Origin: Polytrichum commune
Lineage: Eukaryota > Streptophyta > Polytrichopsida > Polytrichales > Polytrichaceae
NCBI GenBank assembly: GCA_950295325.1
Contig: OX485807.1
Coordinates: 12,055,001-12,119,000, forward strand
DNA: 64,000 nt
Direction of reading: 5' to 3'
Position 1 is the stretch's first letter. The number at the start of each line of letters is the position of its first letter. Of this stretch, positions 9,741 to 21,220 are shown one piece after another. Below the pieces are notes generated by a model. It had not been told where the DNA came from and did no database searches. It was given only the letters and a program-made list of their open reading frames with translations. Made by a program: the position numbers and the translations under genes.

Positions 9741-12700
9741 AACACCCCCCCCCCACTAACTATAACATCAATCCTCCCCCTACCCTTCCCATCTGCCCAA
9801 TCCTACTATATGGATGGCTCACTCACACCACTGGATGGAGAAAGAAAAGGCGATATTGCAAGAGCCGGTGTTTTCAATGGACCACTACAAGTCAATATTG
9901 TTGCTTGCCTACCCGGATACCCCAATATTCTTAAAGCAAAATTATATGCATTCCTCTTTCAAGGCATTACATTCGTGCTTAGTATTTTTGCAAAAGAAAT
10001 GTCATTCAAAATCAAAACTATTCAAATGGAACATATGTCCTAGTACTCTCAAAAATGCGAGGTTTCTTAAAAACTTGCTATGTGATACGCAAGTTGTTTA
10101 TCCTCTATTGTAGCAAAAAAATACCAACTACCACAACTAGGTTGTGTTGCGGTTTGGGCATCAATTGCTCACCTTAACAACATAGACACATATTTTGTTT
10201 CGTATATACCGAAAATGCATAAATGCTTCGTATCTACCGAAAACCTCAAGGTAATGGCAAAAATAATGTATCTACATACTCCAATCAAAGAAATGTGGTC
10301 TCTACTAGTTTTTCAAAATACGAGATACCACATAGCATAAACATGACCTCCCTCCTCTTAATATCAAACTCTTATGATTGCATCCCTGAAGGAACTCCAT
10401 CACTTGTGCCCATCCAACCAACAACAAAAAATGAAGTTAGTTGTATGCTTATAAGTCATTTCGGTTGTACTCAAGGCCTATATACTATAATGGCTTCAGT
10501 CTGTATGAAGAAAATCATTTTGAGCTTATATATATTCATATGTTTGTACATATATAAAGTAATGTGTATATATGAAACAACCAAATTGTGTGTGTGTATC
10601 TCTCTCTCTATATATATAGAGAGAGTTGGGCATTTCTTAAATAGATCTATGCTTACATTCAAGCATAGTCCCTTCTTATAACATCCTCTTGTTTAGAGGC
10701 CAAACCATTCTTTTACATATCTATGTACCTATCAAAACCCGGGAGGGCGGGTGGGACCATCCCTCTTGGCCATATCCTTGCATACTTATCTCTAAACCTT
10801 TATTACTATCTCCTCTTGGTATGTATCTTCAAGAATTAAACCCTTGAGTATCCAAACTACTAAGGTTGTAACCTTTGCGCCCTTAAACAATGTTTGGCAT
10901 TCCATATCCAATATCTACAAAGTCAAACTTGAAAGGACTACTTATTCGCAATGTACTTCAAGGTTTAATCACAAATTAAAAATGCTTTGTATCTCACTAT
11001 ATACTTAAGCATTATACACATAATATTTTTGCATAAAGATGGTATACAACACCTAGGAGTGTCGTCCAAGTTGTGAAGGGTTTGCCTCACATGTGCCCAT
11101 GCCACCAACCAAATCCAAAGAAAGGGTTAGTAACATACATGAGGTGACTTCCCACAAGCCCACACACTTCACATTGATCCTCGAAGTTACTTAGGGTAAA
11201 CAATCACTGCGGTTTAACCTTGGAAATGAGGCTCTCATGTCTCCTTCCTCTTAATTAGGATTAGGTAAACATCCTTGTCTGTAGATGCATACTATTGGAT
11301 CTACGGTGGATATTTTCTAGATATACATTTTCGAACCCTAAAGTAAATAATTCTTAGGGGTTATGTGTTAAAGGTTGTGCAAGTCACTTATGGCCAAGTA
11401 GAGAGAGAGAGAGAGAGAGAGAGAGCTCCTCAATGTGAGCGAATTTAGATATGGCAATTGATGAAAAGGTTTGATCAACGGGAGGAGTAGTTCTTGATAA
11501 AATAAAAATTTGAGCACCAATGATTGCCACATGTGTGTGTGTGTGTGAGGTTATCTAATCACCATTGCTTCATGACTTTTGTTTGGAATCTCTTTCTTCA
11601 AACCCTAAGATAACTTCGAATGTCATGCACTTGTCAATAATGGTTTATATGGATTGTGGCAATGGAAGTAGAAGTGTCTCCTACCTTTGAGAAATTCAAG
11701 GCTACTTGCTAAGGAGTCATGACTTTTTGGCTAAAAAAATTCAATAATAATTCAATACGTTGCAAGTTTGTTGAATTGAATTGAGCCACAAGCCTAAAGA
11801 GATTGTATCCATTGTAAAAGAAGAAGTACTTCATAAAGTTTGTACTAATTGACACATGTCTTTAGGAGCTTCATTAACAATTGAAGGTTGCTTGATTGCT
11901 TAGTTGTATCATGAATTATGTTCAAATCTCACAGTATACTCAATCTGCTCAATTGTCATTGTGCATTATTTTCTAATGTGATATTTGCAATATGTATTGT
12001 TTCAATCCATTCTAAGGAAATGGAAATTGCAAGCAACACATAGTGTGTCAAGGCATGTTGTTGGTGACGATGACTTTGCCTCACTTGTTACTCAAATATT
12101 TTAGTAACAAAGTACTTAGTGTTGGTGACTTGTCTGTATGTGGGGTTTTTCTTTCCTAAAATATTCACCGAATAGGGGTGTTGGTGCTATGTTTGTTTGT
12201 GGGTTTTTCCTTCCTAAAATGTTTACCAAGGGATGCGTTATATTAATAGAATGCCCAAATAAGTGTAACTCTTATATATTAGAGGTTTTGAGGTTGGGGA
12301 ATTCCTCTAAGCTCAATCAATACTGTCATCCACTATTGAGAAATTGAGGTGTTGAGGTTAGGGTCGAGGTTGGGGTGCAAATGTGACCCTTCCCCAACCT
12401 ACATAGTCATCAAGTTTTGAGATATTAAGGTTGGGTTGAGGTTGGGATGGACTTCCGCTAAGAAAGAAAAATGAAAGAAAAAATAAATAGAAAATAAATG
12501 TAAATCATAGATGTTCAATGTATTGACATGAATGTGTGCCCGCACTAAAAAACTACACACTAATAAAACTAATGAAATCACCATAGTAAAGAAATTAAAG
12601 TAAACATAATGGAGTTATTTTGCTTGCACTAAAAAATATGACCAACAACAACTCCAATAGCGGCAACTAGCACTAAGGTCAAGGCAACCATAGTTGGACC

Positions 12701-13234
12701 AAGTCCATTTGACCACTCACTAGGGTCATAATAATGCCAACATGGATAAGATCTATAATTTTTAGACGAATGGAATTTAGGTTTCGATAATGGCAGCGTG
12801 TGATTGATTACCCTCACAAAAGTTGGCAACTGTCATAACCAAGCATTAACATTTAGATGAGCGGTTATGGATTAACTTATAGATCAACTACGTGTTACCT
12901 TAAGTTACTGCTTTGAAATTTGTAGCAATTTCCATATTCGTGTAAAAAAAGCATAATTTTTTTCATTCTCCTTAGAATTTGTTCCTCTTTGCAAGAAAAA
13001 TAATTCCCCACTATTACTCCTAAGCAAATGCAAACTCTGATAATGTATCGGTTATGGATGCCTCAACCGTAATCCTTTGCCCTTCCATACTCTTATGTTA
13101 CTGCAATTATCTAAAGGAGAATAACAACCAATCTTGAGCATTCTCCAAGGCAACTGCCACAAAGATAGCAATGGAGGCAAATAACAATGCATAACATAAC
13201 TTCTGGTGCTTGATATGGTTACTTATCTTACTTG
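9741..13234. other. Long AT-rich intergenic stretch
   Basis: No host gene was recognised. Simple repeats include a TA/GA palindromic tract near 10600-10625, a GA run at 11401-11425 and a TG run at 11532-11548. Near 11100-11200 the minus strand gives a short Cys-containing stretch (QCEVCGLVGSHLMYV) between stops, which could be a very old retroelement zinc-finger scrap. The part 12800-12960 is a reverse-complement relative of about 43800-43930. Confidence 0.5.
11401..11425. repeat. (GA)n microsatellite
   Basis: Uninterrupted GA dinucleotide run of 25 bp. Confidence 0.95.
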
Positions 13235-13510
13235 AACACCAATATTTGAGTGGTATATGGTTTGATGTGGCTCCAAGAATAGATACCAAAAAAAAACATG
13301 TGTAAAAGAAATTGGACTTCATGCTCAAAGTATGATAACCATTCAAAGCTCAATAGGCAACATAATGGGGAGAACCTATATGACCATGTAATGAGCACAA
13401 GAAACTTCACTTTGATAACGAATAAGATATTCATGAGCTCTGAAAATTATGAGGAAAGTAGCTATGGCCTTGATTCAGATTTGCTAACCATCTCATGCTA
13501 GGCAGTTACT
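13235..13510 (+). repeat. Dispersed repeat family A, copy 1
   Basis: Starts with TATTTGAGTGGTAT and carries the landmarks ATTGGACT, AACCTATATGACCA, CACTTTGATA and ATGAGCTCTGAAAA. The same ordered landmarks recur, diverged, near 18860-19130, 20800-21010, 28640-28920, 35810-36160 and 55620-56200. It has no coding potential. The class is unknown. Confidence 0.6.
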
Positions 13511-13879
13511 TGTTTCATAACCTAGAGGAAATAGGCTGGTCGGAAAACGTGACCATTTAAGACCAGTCCACATTTGAACCTTCAAGTACAGGGAATCCTG
13601 ATTCCTTTGAATGTTTGCTTGCTTATGTGTTGGATTCTCACTATTTCACTGTGACTACCATTCTACCTCCAAGAAATGCACCCTTTCAGGATTGGAAGTT
13701 TTCCATCTCATGGAATGCAGACCGACATAGATTTCCTCAACATTTCAAGTACTAAGTTTAAGCACACGAAGGCACCTCGTGTTGAGAATTCTTAGATTTT
13801 TATCCACTCAGCTTGGGCTACTACCCTCAGTGTTGTCACCCTCAAAACTCAAGAACAACCGCCAATTCCAAATCCACAA

Positions 13880-15345
13880 GAAAAAGCATGCTTGTCACAG
13901 TGCAAAAGGTGATGACTGTCTGTATGTAATGTAATGAAGCCCACCAATGAGGACACCACACAGTAATTTAGTGGAGCTTTTCTGCATCACAGTCATCCTT
14001 ATAAATCAAAAAAACACAGTGATCACAATCGGAAACCTATTTTGTCACAGTTTGAAATTTTGTCACATAGGCATCATAAGAAGAAGAATAGCACAATAGT
14101 CAAGATGCAAAGGTGATGAATGTGTGATAAGGTGTATGTTCTGGAAGGAAGCCCACAGATGAAGACACCATGCAATAGTGGTTAGTGGATCTCTTTCTGC
14201 ATCAGAGTCGCCCTTATAAATCAAAGAACACACAGGATCACAATTGGAAGGATAGCTGTAGAATCAAAAAGCAGGTCACAAATGGGTTGTGGGAAGGGCA
14301 ATAGGTATCTTTACAGCATTGCTGCAGGTTGATGATAGGCACTCATCAATTCCAGATCAAGAAGAAAAGAATACTTGCCATAGTTTGGAAAGTCAATGAC
14401 ACCCACCCACCACTTCCAAACCAAGAAGAATAGAATACTTGTCACGGTGGAAAAAGCAATGAAAGCGTGACGAAATGTGTGTTTCTGGAAGAAAGCCCAG
14501 TGATGGAAGCACAATACAGTAACAGTACACTCAATAATGTATTTAGTGTCAGACGGTAGTTTATGTCACCATGGTAACTTTTCTAATGACACTTCCTATG
14601 AACAACTTTACAAAAACTGTCATCCCAGCTTACTTTTAGTTCATCCAAATGCCAATTATTGAAACCAAGTTTGGTATTTTCTACATCCAAAACATTCTTG
14701 CATTGAAATATTGCCATGGATAATTGAAATTTGGATGGAAAATCATTATGTGACAGTAATTACAACATTGTAAATCTATAACGCCCAAATTTTTCTAGAC
14801 AGAATGACAAATAATGTTAGGTTCACATTTAGTGTTCGTGACACTATACGGGCGGTTTACAAATAGTATTGACCAAGACACATAGAATTGGTGACACTAA
14901 ATACGATATTTTATGCGGTGGATAGTGGACCCTGTTGTCTGCATCATTCAGTCGCCCTCATAATTCAAAGAATATACATTATCACAATCGGAGGGTTGGC
15001 TACAAGTAGTCAAAAGAATAGGTTACAAATGTGTGTTGTGCGGATGGAAGCAACACACCTACCACTTCCAAACCAAGAAAAAACAAATACTTGTGACGGT
15101 GCAAAAAGCAATGCACGTATGAAAAATGTATGTTTCTGGAGAAAGCCTAGCGATGGGGACACCATACAGTAACAGTAGTGGATAGTGGAGATTTGCTTTC
15201 TGCATCATTCAGTCGCCCTTATAAATCAAAGAATATACATGATCATAATCGGAGGGATGGCTATAGAATCATCAAAAAAATAGGTTACAAATGTGTGTTG
15301 CGGGGATTGAGGGGGCAAGTATGATACCTACTTACAGCATTTGCT
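13880..15345. repeat. Tandem array downstream of the M50 protease gene
   Basis: At least four to five diverged copies of a roughly 200-260 bp unit lie head to tail, with landmarks near 13880, 14085, 14400, 14920 and 15075. Each unit contains TCGCCCTTATAAATCAAAG or a close variant, then GATCACAATCGGA. The rightmost unit runs into the last codons of the protease gene. The unit at about 14305-14340 carries a decayed copy of the same stop-codon region (TTTACAGCATTGCTGCA). The array therefore contains duplicates of the gene's own 3' end. A separate element interrupts it at 14528-14917. Confidence 0.75.
14528..14917. mobile_element. MITE-like insertion inside the tandem array
   Basis: About 390 bp interrupt a tandem unit. 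The uninterrupted sister unit near 15166-15190 reads straight through AACAGTAGTGGATAG, which fixes both edges. The ends contain the inverted motif ATTTAGTGTCA / TGACACTAAAT. A relative in the same orientation lies at about 44190-44505. There is no coding capacity and no clear target duplication. Confidence 0.65.
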
Positions 15346-16852
15346 GCACAATACCTAGGTTGATGGTGTCTCGCACCATGAGCACAACACCAAGAGCCAG
15401 CAGAAGCAGAATCCCTGATGACATGATCCCCTGCTCCACCCCATCCGGCAGCTTTTTCCCCCGTAGAGCCTCCAGTGCGATAAGAAACAAATACCCACCG
15501 TCCAAAGCAGGCAGCGGAAGCAAATTCACCACAGCCAAATTAATGTTCACAATTGCAGCAAACTGGAACAAGCCCGCAATGTCAGACCTTGCAACTTCAG
15601 CACCCACAGCCACAATTGCCACAGGGCCGGACAACTTATCCGCAGTCTGAGCAAAATTCAAGAAAACTTGCTTAAGCCCATCTGTAACGATGGTGAACAA
15701 GCGGGTAAACTCCCTGGTGGCCTTCACAGTGGCTTCTGCGAGATTTTCAGCCTTAACCCGATGGGGTGTTGCATTCGGTGATAATTGCACACCAATTTTG
15801 CCCGACCCATCCGGTGCTCTGTCAGGGGTAATTTGGAGAGTTAGGAGTTTCTCATCTGATGACTCCCTACCCCGAAGCACAAGGAAATTCAGCTTCTTCT
15901 GTGGATTATCCCTGATGGTGTCAACAAGATCAAAAACTGATGCTTCCTTCGTCCCAAACAGTTTTCCATCCACTCCTGCAACCACATCCCCTGCTTGAAT
16001 CCCTGCTCTTGCTGCTGCAGAGCTTGGGATAACCTCTGGGATCAAAACCCCGGGGAAAAACTCTTGCTCCAATAACCCCACTGTCAAAACCTGTCCGAAC
16101 AGAACTGAATATGCAAACATGATGTTGGCAATCACTCCAGCGGAGATAACCAAAGCTCGCTCCGGAATTGAACGATTCTTCAGCAAGTCTGGGTCATCTG
16201 GTGTGTACATGGACTCTGGGTCATCATCTGGAAATGCCACAAACCCGCCCAAGGGTATGGCCCGCAACGAATACTCCACCTGCTTGCCTTTATACTTTGC
16301 GAGGGTGGGGCCGAACCCAATTGCAAATTGTGTCACATGAATCCCTTGCAACCGAGCTGCTAAGAAATGACCTGCCTCGTGCACCGTGATGATGGCGGCG
16401 AGTACTCCGAGTGCTTGCAACACCGATTGGGGTCCCTCCAAGTTGCCTAACCCTGGAATTGCTGCGGCTAACCCAATTGCCAACAAATACTTCTGCGAGC
16501 CAGATACTCTCCCAATTTCCTCTACAACATTCTCCAACATCCCTGCTGGAGTCGCGACCAAATCACCATCTTCGGCCACCTCATCCTCGTCATCATCCCC
16601 CTCAATCTCAATCCTCGAAGGGGATGACGATGACGCCCTTGTTACATGTGACCATGGTGCCCTTGTTACATTCGTTCTAAGTTTACAAGAAACTATACAT
16701 TGGTAATTCGAGGGTGAAGAGGACAAAGAGGAACCTAGAGGCGAGAATTTTAGCAACTTAACCCTCCTGCTGCTTACCCCTTTTTCTTCACCTACGAAAA
16801 AGGAATTTCTGGACGTCGCTAACGAAGTCCAGGATTGTATTATACTACTCAT
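15332..16852 (-). CDS. ARASP: Plastid RseP-like site-2 metalloprotease (M50B)
   Basis: Intronless 506-residue membrane zinc protease of the RseP/S2P family. Residues 1 to about 80 are Ser/Arg-rich, like a chloroplast transit peptide, followed by an acidic patch (about 84-96). The zinc site is HEAGH at 158-162 in a hydrophobic segment. A PDZ domain follows (about 265-350, including AARAGIQAGDVV). The second catalytic motif is NLLPLPALDGG (about 443-453), with a last hydrophobic helix at about 480-493. Length and order match Arabidopsis ARASP, a plastid inner-envelope protease needed for chloroplast development; its substrates are not evident here. The first in-frame methionine that includes the presequence is at 16852. 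All catalytic motifs are intact, so the gene looks functional. Its 3' end abuts a tandem array. Confidence 0.95.
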   Translation of the reverse strand: MSSIIQSWTSLATSRNSFFVGEEKGVSSRRVKLLKFSPLGSSLSSSPSNYQCIVSCKLRTNVTRAPWSHVTRASSSSPSRIEIEGDDDEDEVAEDGDLVATPAGMLENVVEEIGRVSGSQKYLLAIGLAAAIPGLGNLEGPQSVLQALGVLAAIITVHEAGHFLAARLQGIHVTQFAIGFGPTLAKYKGKQVEYSLRAIPLGGFVAFPDDDPESMYTPDDPDLLKNRSIPERALVISAGVIANIMFAYSVLFGQVLTVGLLEQEFFPGVLIPEVIPSSAAARAGIQAGDVVAGVDGKLFGTKEASVFDLVDTIRDNPQKKLNFLVLRGRESSDEKLLTLQITPDRAPDGSGKIGVQLSPNATPHRVKAENLAEATVKATREFTRLFTIVTDGLKQVFLNFAQTADKLSGPVAIVAVGAEVARSDIAGLFQFAAIVNINLAVVNLLPLPALDGGYLFLIALEALRGKKLPDGVEQGIMSSGILLLLALGVVLMVRDTINLGIVQQML

Positions 16853-16937
16853 TCTGGAAGTCCTCTACAATTATTTAGACCCCCGCCTGTAATTTCCTTG
16901 TGCGCGCAGTGGACGAGGATAGCTGCAAATAGGATTG

Positions 16938-16960
16938 CAACAACAACAACAACAACAACA
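16938..16960. repeat. (CAA)n run in the protease 5' leader
   Basis: A CAA trinucleotide run, TTG on the sense strand of the protease gene, about 85 bp upstream of the start codon. It probably lies in the 5' untranslated region. Confidence 0.8.
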
Positions 16961-17414
16961 GCAACCACAACACAACCACCTCAAAAACCTCCCAAAAACC
17001 TCACCCAAGAGAAGCAGAAAAATCCTGCGACTGATGCAAATACTTACAGATTGCGGTGTGAAATGATAACCGAGGATGCGAGGGCCTTCCGGGGCCCAAA
17101 TGTAAGATTGCAAGGTTGCAAGCAAACACAGAACGAAGAGAGGGAGATGGTATGGAGTGTAAGAGTTCCACAACAGCACTTGCCAAGGGGACCAGATAAC
17201 AGCCACGGGCGTAGATGCTGCCATCTTCGTAAAGTCCTTATCCTGAATCTACTCCATGGGTATATTCTGGAACTAGAATCATCAGAAATGGTAGATTACA
17301 TCCCCATTTGGTAGATGTGGGGCTGAGTGCGTGGAGACGCCATCGTGGCAGCTCCACACGTTTTGCCAGGAAGCTTTTAAATTGAGAAGTGGAAGAGTAG
17401 ATTCTTGAGTGATA

Positions 17415-17424
17415 ATTATTTATA
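17415..17424 (-). promoter_or_regulatory. Candidate TATA box for the protease gene
   Basis: The minus strand reads TATAAATAAT about 560 bp upstream of the start codon at 16852. If it is used, the leader would be about 530 nt long and would contain the CAA run. The assignment is by sequence and position only. A nearer TATA-less start is possible. Confidence 0.35.
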
Positions 17425-17439
17425 TTTGATGGACTACAT

Positions 17440-17800
17440 AGCTAGCTAGGCACACCTAGTGTCACAAATTCCAAAGATACTAGCATTGGCCAATCTCCAT
17501 GGTTCTAGAGATGAGCTTGAGTTAAGTAGGGGTCCGAGACCAAAGACACTTGGAAACCGAGCAATCTTATTGGTCAAGAGCCAAAAAAAATGGATCCAAG
17601 GAACGTACATGAAGATCCCAAGTCGAAAGGATGAGAAATAAAAATAACATGAATTGGCGCCAACGTGGCACCGCTTTCTCACCAATTCCTGTTGGTCTCG
17701 AATCGGTAGAGATTAAACCACCCAATCTAAGAAACCAAACATTGAGCTTCGGGTTCAATCTTAGTTGGTCTTTTCGGATGATCAGCCACGTTGGGACTAC

Positions 17801-17833
<33 letters not shown>

Positions 17834-18440
17834 AGTGGGGAATCTTGAACATTAATATTGGGCTTGAGTTCAGATTTAAGGTCCATGAAGGGAGGGGTAT
17901 TTTGGATCCCTGATTTATTGGACCTCAATCCACAACATATTTTAATATCACCAACAAAATATGTGTAATTTTAGATGTTACAATCGTTACATAACAAAAC
18001 CGATATCATCGGGGTGGGTTTACATTAGGTCAAGGTCCAAGAAATGTGGGGCCAAAGACAACCTCTAAATGGACTTGACTTTCGGACTCGAGATTGCATT
18101 AGGGTCCAAGACTGAAGAAAATATGGAACTGAGCAATCCTATTGGAGAGAGAATGTGTTTTTGGACCCAAGAAATATACGGTAGGGTCCAAGTCCAAAGT
18201 ACAAGACCCAAAAAAATGATGTGACGTTTACGTGGCACTGCTTTCTCACCAAAATTTGTCGGTCTCGACTGGCAAAAATAAACCCAAGCTCGGGTACAAT
18301 CTAGAGTTCAAAATCAAGGTTCATGAAGGGGCATTTTGGAATCCAAGCTCTTGGACCTCAACCTTTAAGGGTGGTTTACATTAGGGTTGAGGTCCCAAAA
18401 ATTGGGGTTTCTAAATATCTCCAAATTAATAAACCATACT
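17440..18440. repeat. Diverged direct duplication (two ~350-bp units)
   Basis: Segments about 17510-17930 and 18090-18360 share ordered landmarks: GAGCAATC, GCTTTCTCACCAA, GGTCTCGA, then CATGAAGG and TTGGACCTCAA. Unit 1 holds an extra segment of about 107 bp (17762-17868) that matches organellar 16S rDNA and is absent from unit 2. Confidence 0.65.
17762..17868 (+). pseudogene. Fragment of 16S rRNA gene (plastid-like insertion)
   Basis: The sequence contains the near-universal 16S block GACACGGCCCAGACTCCTAC followed by GGGAGGCAGCAG and GTGGGGAAT (about 17800-17851). It is preceded by TAGTTGGTCT and GGATGATCAGCCAC, in the correct 16S order. The stretch beyond 17851 is decayed. The sister repeat lacks the segment, which supports an insertion. 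Plastid origin is favoured over mitochondrial or bacterial because GGATGATCAGCCAC followed by TTGGGACT resembles plastid rrn16, but this is from memory. It is far too short to be functional. Confidence 0.85.
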
Positions 18441-18855
18441 TATGGACTCAATATTAGAGTCAAGCTTGAAGATCGATTTCTCAAGCTATGAGGAATATTC
18501 TCTCAATGAGTGGGGATTGCACACCGACCTTAGTGTTACCTCTTTGGGTCCAAATGTTTGCTCTCAACCAATGAGTTCGTTTAATTTTGGAGTTCTTTTT
18601 GTGCATTCGGGACTTGATGTAAAACCACCATAAGTTCTAGAGATGTGTTCATTATTGGTAAGGTATGTGGGCCTTTTGTGGTCATTGTTCTTATGTGGGC
18701 ACCTTTTTTGAGTGGTATGTTGGAGGGTGTCGTTTAGTCCAATGTAAGATTATGTTTGAAACATGTCATATTGACATTGGTCAAGACCCTATTGCAACCT
18801 ATGTCAAAATTATTATTGGCACTCAAATTGTTAGACCATACGACACTAAGTGATA
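18441..18855. other. Intergenic, no gene seen
   Basis: Unique-looking AT-rich DNA. The short open frame at 18442-18633 has no recognisable motif. Confidence 0.4.
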
Positions 18856-18859
18856 TGAC

Positions 18860-19130
18860 AAGGCTTGTAAGTAAGAATGAACACCAAAACATACAAATTT
18901 CATAATGAGATTGCTCAAATCATAAACATTATTCTAGGTTTAGCAGTTAACACAATTGGGATGACCTATGTAAATCAATCAAACATAAAGAAAACTCTCA
19001 CACTAGTCTCTTTTGACTTGTGCATCTCAACTTCAAATTTGAAAATCAAAATATTAAACTTTGTGATTCAAAACTGTTGATCGGATTTATTTTTTTAAAG
19101 ATCTTGGTCTAGTCCAATAGTCAAAATTAT
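18860..19130 (+). repeat. Dispersed repeat family A, copy 2
   Basis: Shares with the other copies GACAAGGCTTGTAAGTA, AACACCAAAACATA, TTAACACAATTGGGATGACC and a TTTTGACTTGTGCATCTCAAC tail. Diverged and non-coding. A reverse-oriented piece of the same family follows at about 19190-19330. Confidence 0.55.
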
Positions 19131-19330
19131 CTGTGGAGTGGACAAGAAGCGTCAGCAATAACAACCTAAGGTAGATTGGATTTAAATGGTTAGTTTTTTC
19201 AACAAGCCAACTTCTCATAGGATATGAAACACGTGATTAGTATAAAATAGTTAGCAAATTTGAATTAAGGATGTAGCCATTTTTTAATCATTTTTGAAGC
19301 TCATGTGAATATCTTATTCATTATTAAAGC

Positions 19331-19969
19331 AAAGATTACAATGCTCATTTAAAAGGTCATATATTTTGGGTCCACCCCATGATCCCCCCCCCCCAATTTA
19401 TGTTGACTATTGCACCTAGAATAATATCATGTATTGAACACATAGTCCCATATCTTTTTGGTATCCATCTTGGAGTCACTGCTAACCACATACCACTCAA
19501 ACATAAGTGTCTAGTTAAGATAAGAAACTAACTAGGCACGTATGTCTTAGCAGGTCACCATGAACAATTGACAAATAACATTTAATATGTTAAATGCCGA
19601 TTCTAGCATTTATTTCTACCATAATTACACAACAAAATATGGTAGAACGTGCATTGTGTGCAATCATCTTGGAGACCCCACATATTTTCCATTCATCTAG
19701 ACCATTTGTTTAGAATCGGAATACATTGTTGTAGATGTGTTGAAATGGTTGCACCCTAAGATCTTTCTACTTTATGAAAGGACGAGAGCGAGCCCTCACC
19801 CCTTTGGAAAGTGAAATGGTCTTGGACTTGACCATTGCATAACATGTACAATGATAGACAATTGAACCAATTCCATTGCTAAAATAGGATTACCTAGACA
19901 AAGTGGTTACCAAACTCCTTATACACTTGGTTCATTGGTTAGTGGCTATCAATGTTAGTGATTGGGGTT
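19331..19969. other. Intergenic, no gene seen
   Basis: AT-rich with a poly-C run near 19386. Nothing was recognised. Confidence 0.4.
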
Positions 19970-19972
19970 TTA

Positions 19973-20470
19973 GGGCCGCTTCACACTATGGTTGTCCAAG
20001 TCAAGAGGCCGTGGGATTGAATGGCCAAACTTTGTTAAGAGTCTAAAGAAATGATATAAAAATAGCCAATAAAATATAGGAATTGGAGCCTTTGGCTGGG
20101 TATAGTGTGAAGCCTCCAAAGGCCAAGCCCAAAGTCCAAACCCACGGAGGAGCATCCCACTTTATTCCTTGCCCAAAACAACCCCTCCAATCTAACATCC
20201 AAGATCTTGTCAATTTTTTGATTTTTTATAAAAAGAAATCAACGGCCTCTCAACCATAGTTTGGGTTTTCATTCTTGTCCGACCCAAACTTCCTTCGAGA
20301 GTCAGTCTTCTTGGTCAAAAAATATTGCCATATAGGCATTTTGGAAAGTGACAACCTTTGGACTTTGGCCTCTAGTGTGAAGAGTCGAGAGGCCGAATTC
20401 TTGGTTTCTTGCAATCTGATTGGTGGAAATTGACAGCTTCTCAACCTTCAGCCATAGTGTAAAGTGGCCT
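19973..20470. mobile_element. PIF/Harbinger-type MITE 1 (TTA target)
   Basis: 498 bp with terminal inverted repeats GGGCCGCTTCACACTATGG and CCATAGTGTAAAGTGGCCT. It is flanked by TTA on both sides (19970-19972, 20471-20473). A 3-bp TWA target duplication with GGGCC-type ends is characteristic of PIF/Harbinger (Tourist-like) elements. No transposase is encoded. The ends are shared with the elements near 39-41, 44.5 and 54.6 kb, but the interior differs. Confidence 0.8.
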
Positions 20471-20799
20471 TTAGGTGTCAATGGGGGGTTGGTGTCTTTG
20501 GCTCCTTGCTCCTTGGCTTGCAAGGTGTCTTGGTTGCACCCATTTATGTCGGCAATGGATTTCTCATTTGCATCCAACATTTCTTATTAAATTAAAAAAT
20601 TCATGACGTGCCAATGATATGTACACTGTTCTAGTGAGCTCAATGACTTAAATCTAAGAGTCTTGTTTTGTAATTATCAAGATATTTCCAATGAATTAAT
20701 TACAATTTCGAAGCTCCGTCACATTGTCATGATGCACACATGTGACAATGGTGTGTTGTTTGACCACACGGACCATGGTAATTATTGTGGGCACTTATA

Positions 20800-21220
20800 A
20801 AGAAACTAAGAATGAACAAAGAGATTGGACTAAATGCTCAATATTTGGTAACCATCCTAGATGAAATAGTCAATGTAGTCAAGGGGACCTATATGATTAT
20901 TTATTGACTTAGAGGATCTTGACTTTGATAAATGAATACAACATTCACATGAGCTCTGAAAATTTTGAGGAAAGTGGCTTCGTGCATGATTTGGATCTTC
21001 TAATCATCTTGCACTAAGGTTAGATGGATCTTGAATGGTTAACTTTACAACTAGCCTACTTCTCCTAGGATTTGAAACATGTGATTGGTACGAGATGCTT
21101 AGCAAATCCGAATTGAGGATGTAGCAAATTTCCTCATAATTTATGGAGCTCATATGAATGTCTCATTCATTGTCAAAAGTGAAGATTATTGTGCTCATTG
21201 AATGTTCATATACCCCCCAC
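20800..21220. repeat. Family A repeat as an inverted pair
   Basis: 20800-21010 is family A in forward orientation. 21040-21220 is the reverse complement of its right part (compare ATGAGCTCTGAAAATTTTGAGG with CCTCATAATTTATGGAGCTCAT, read in two halves). Together they form an imperfect palindrome of about 420 bp. Confidence 0.55.

Noticed and set aside
9164-9934. Open frames starting MHAPCVWD on both strands
   Set aside because: Produced by the inverted arms of the 458-bp foldback.
11040-11220. Minus-strand Cys-containing stretch resembling a zinc finger
   Set aside because: Only one Cys pair, interrupted by stops, and no matching His-Cys half. Too weak to call.
16168-16706. Plus-strand frames opposite the protease gene
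   Set aside because: Antisense shadows of a strongly conserved minus-strand coding region.
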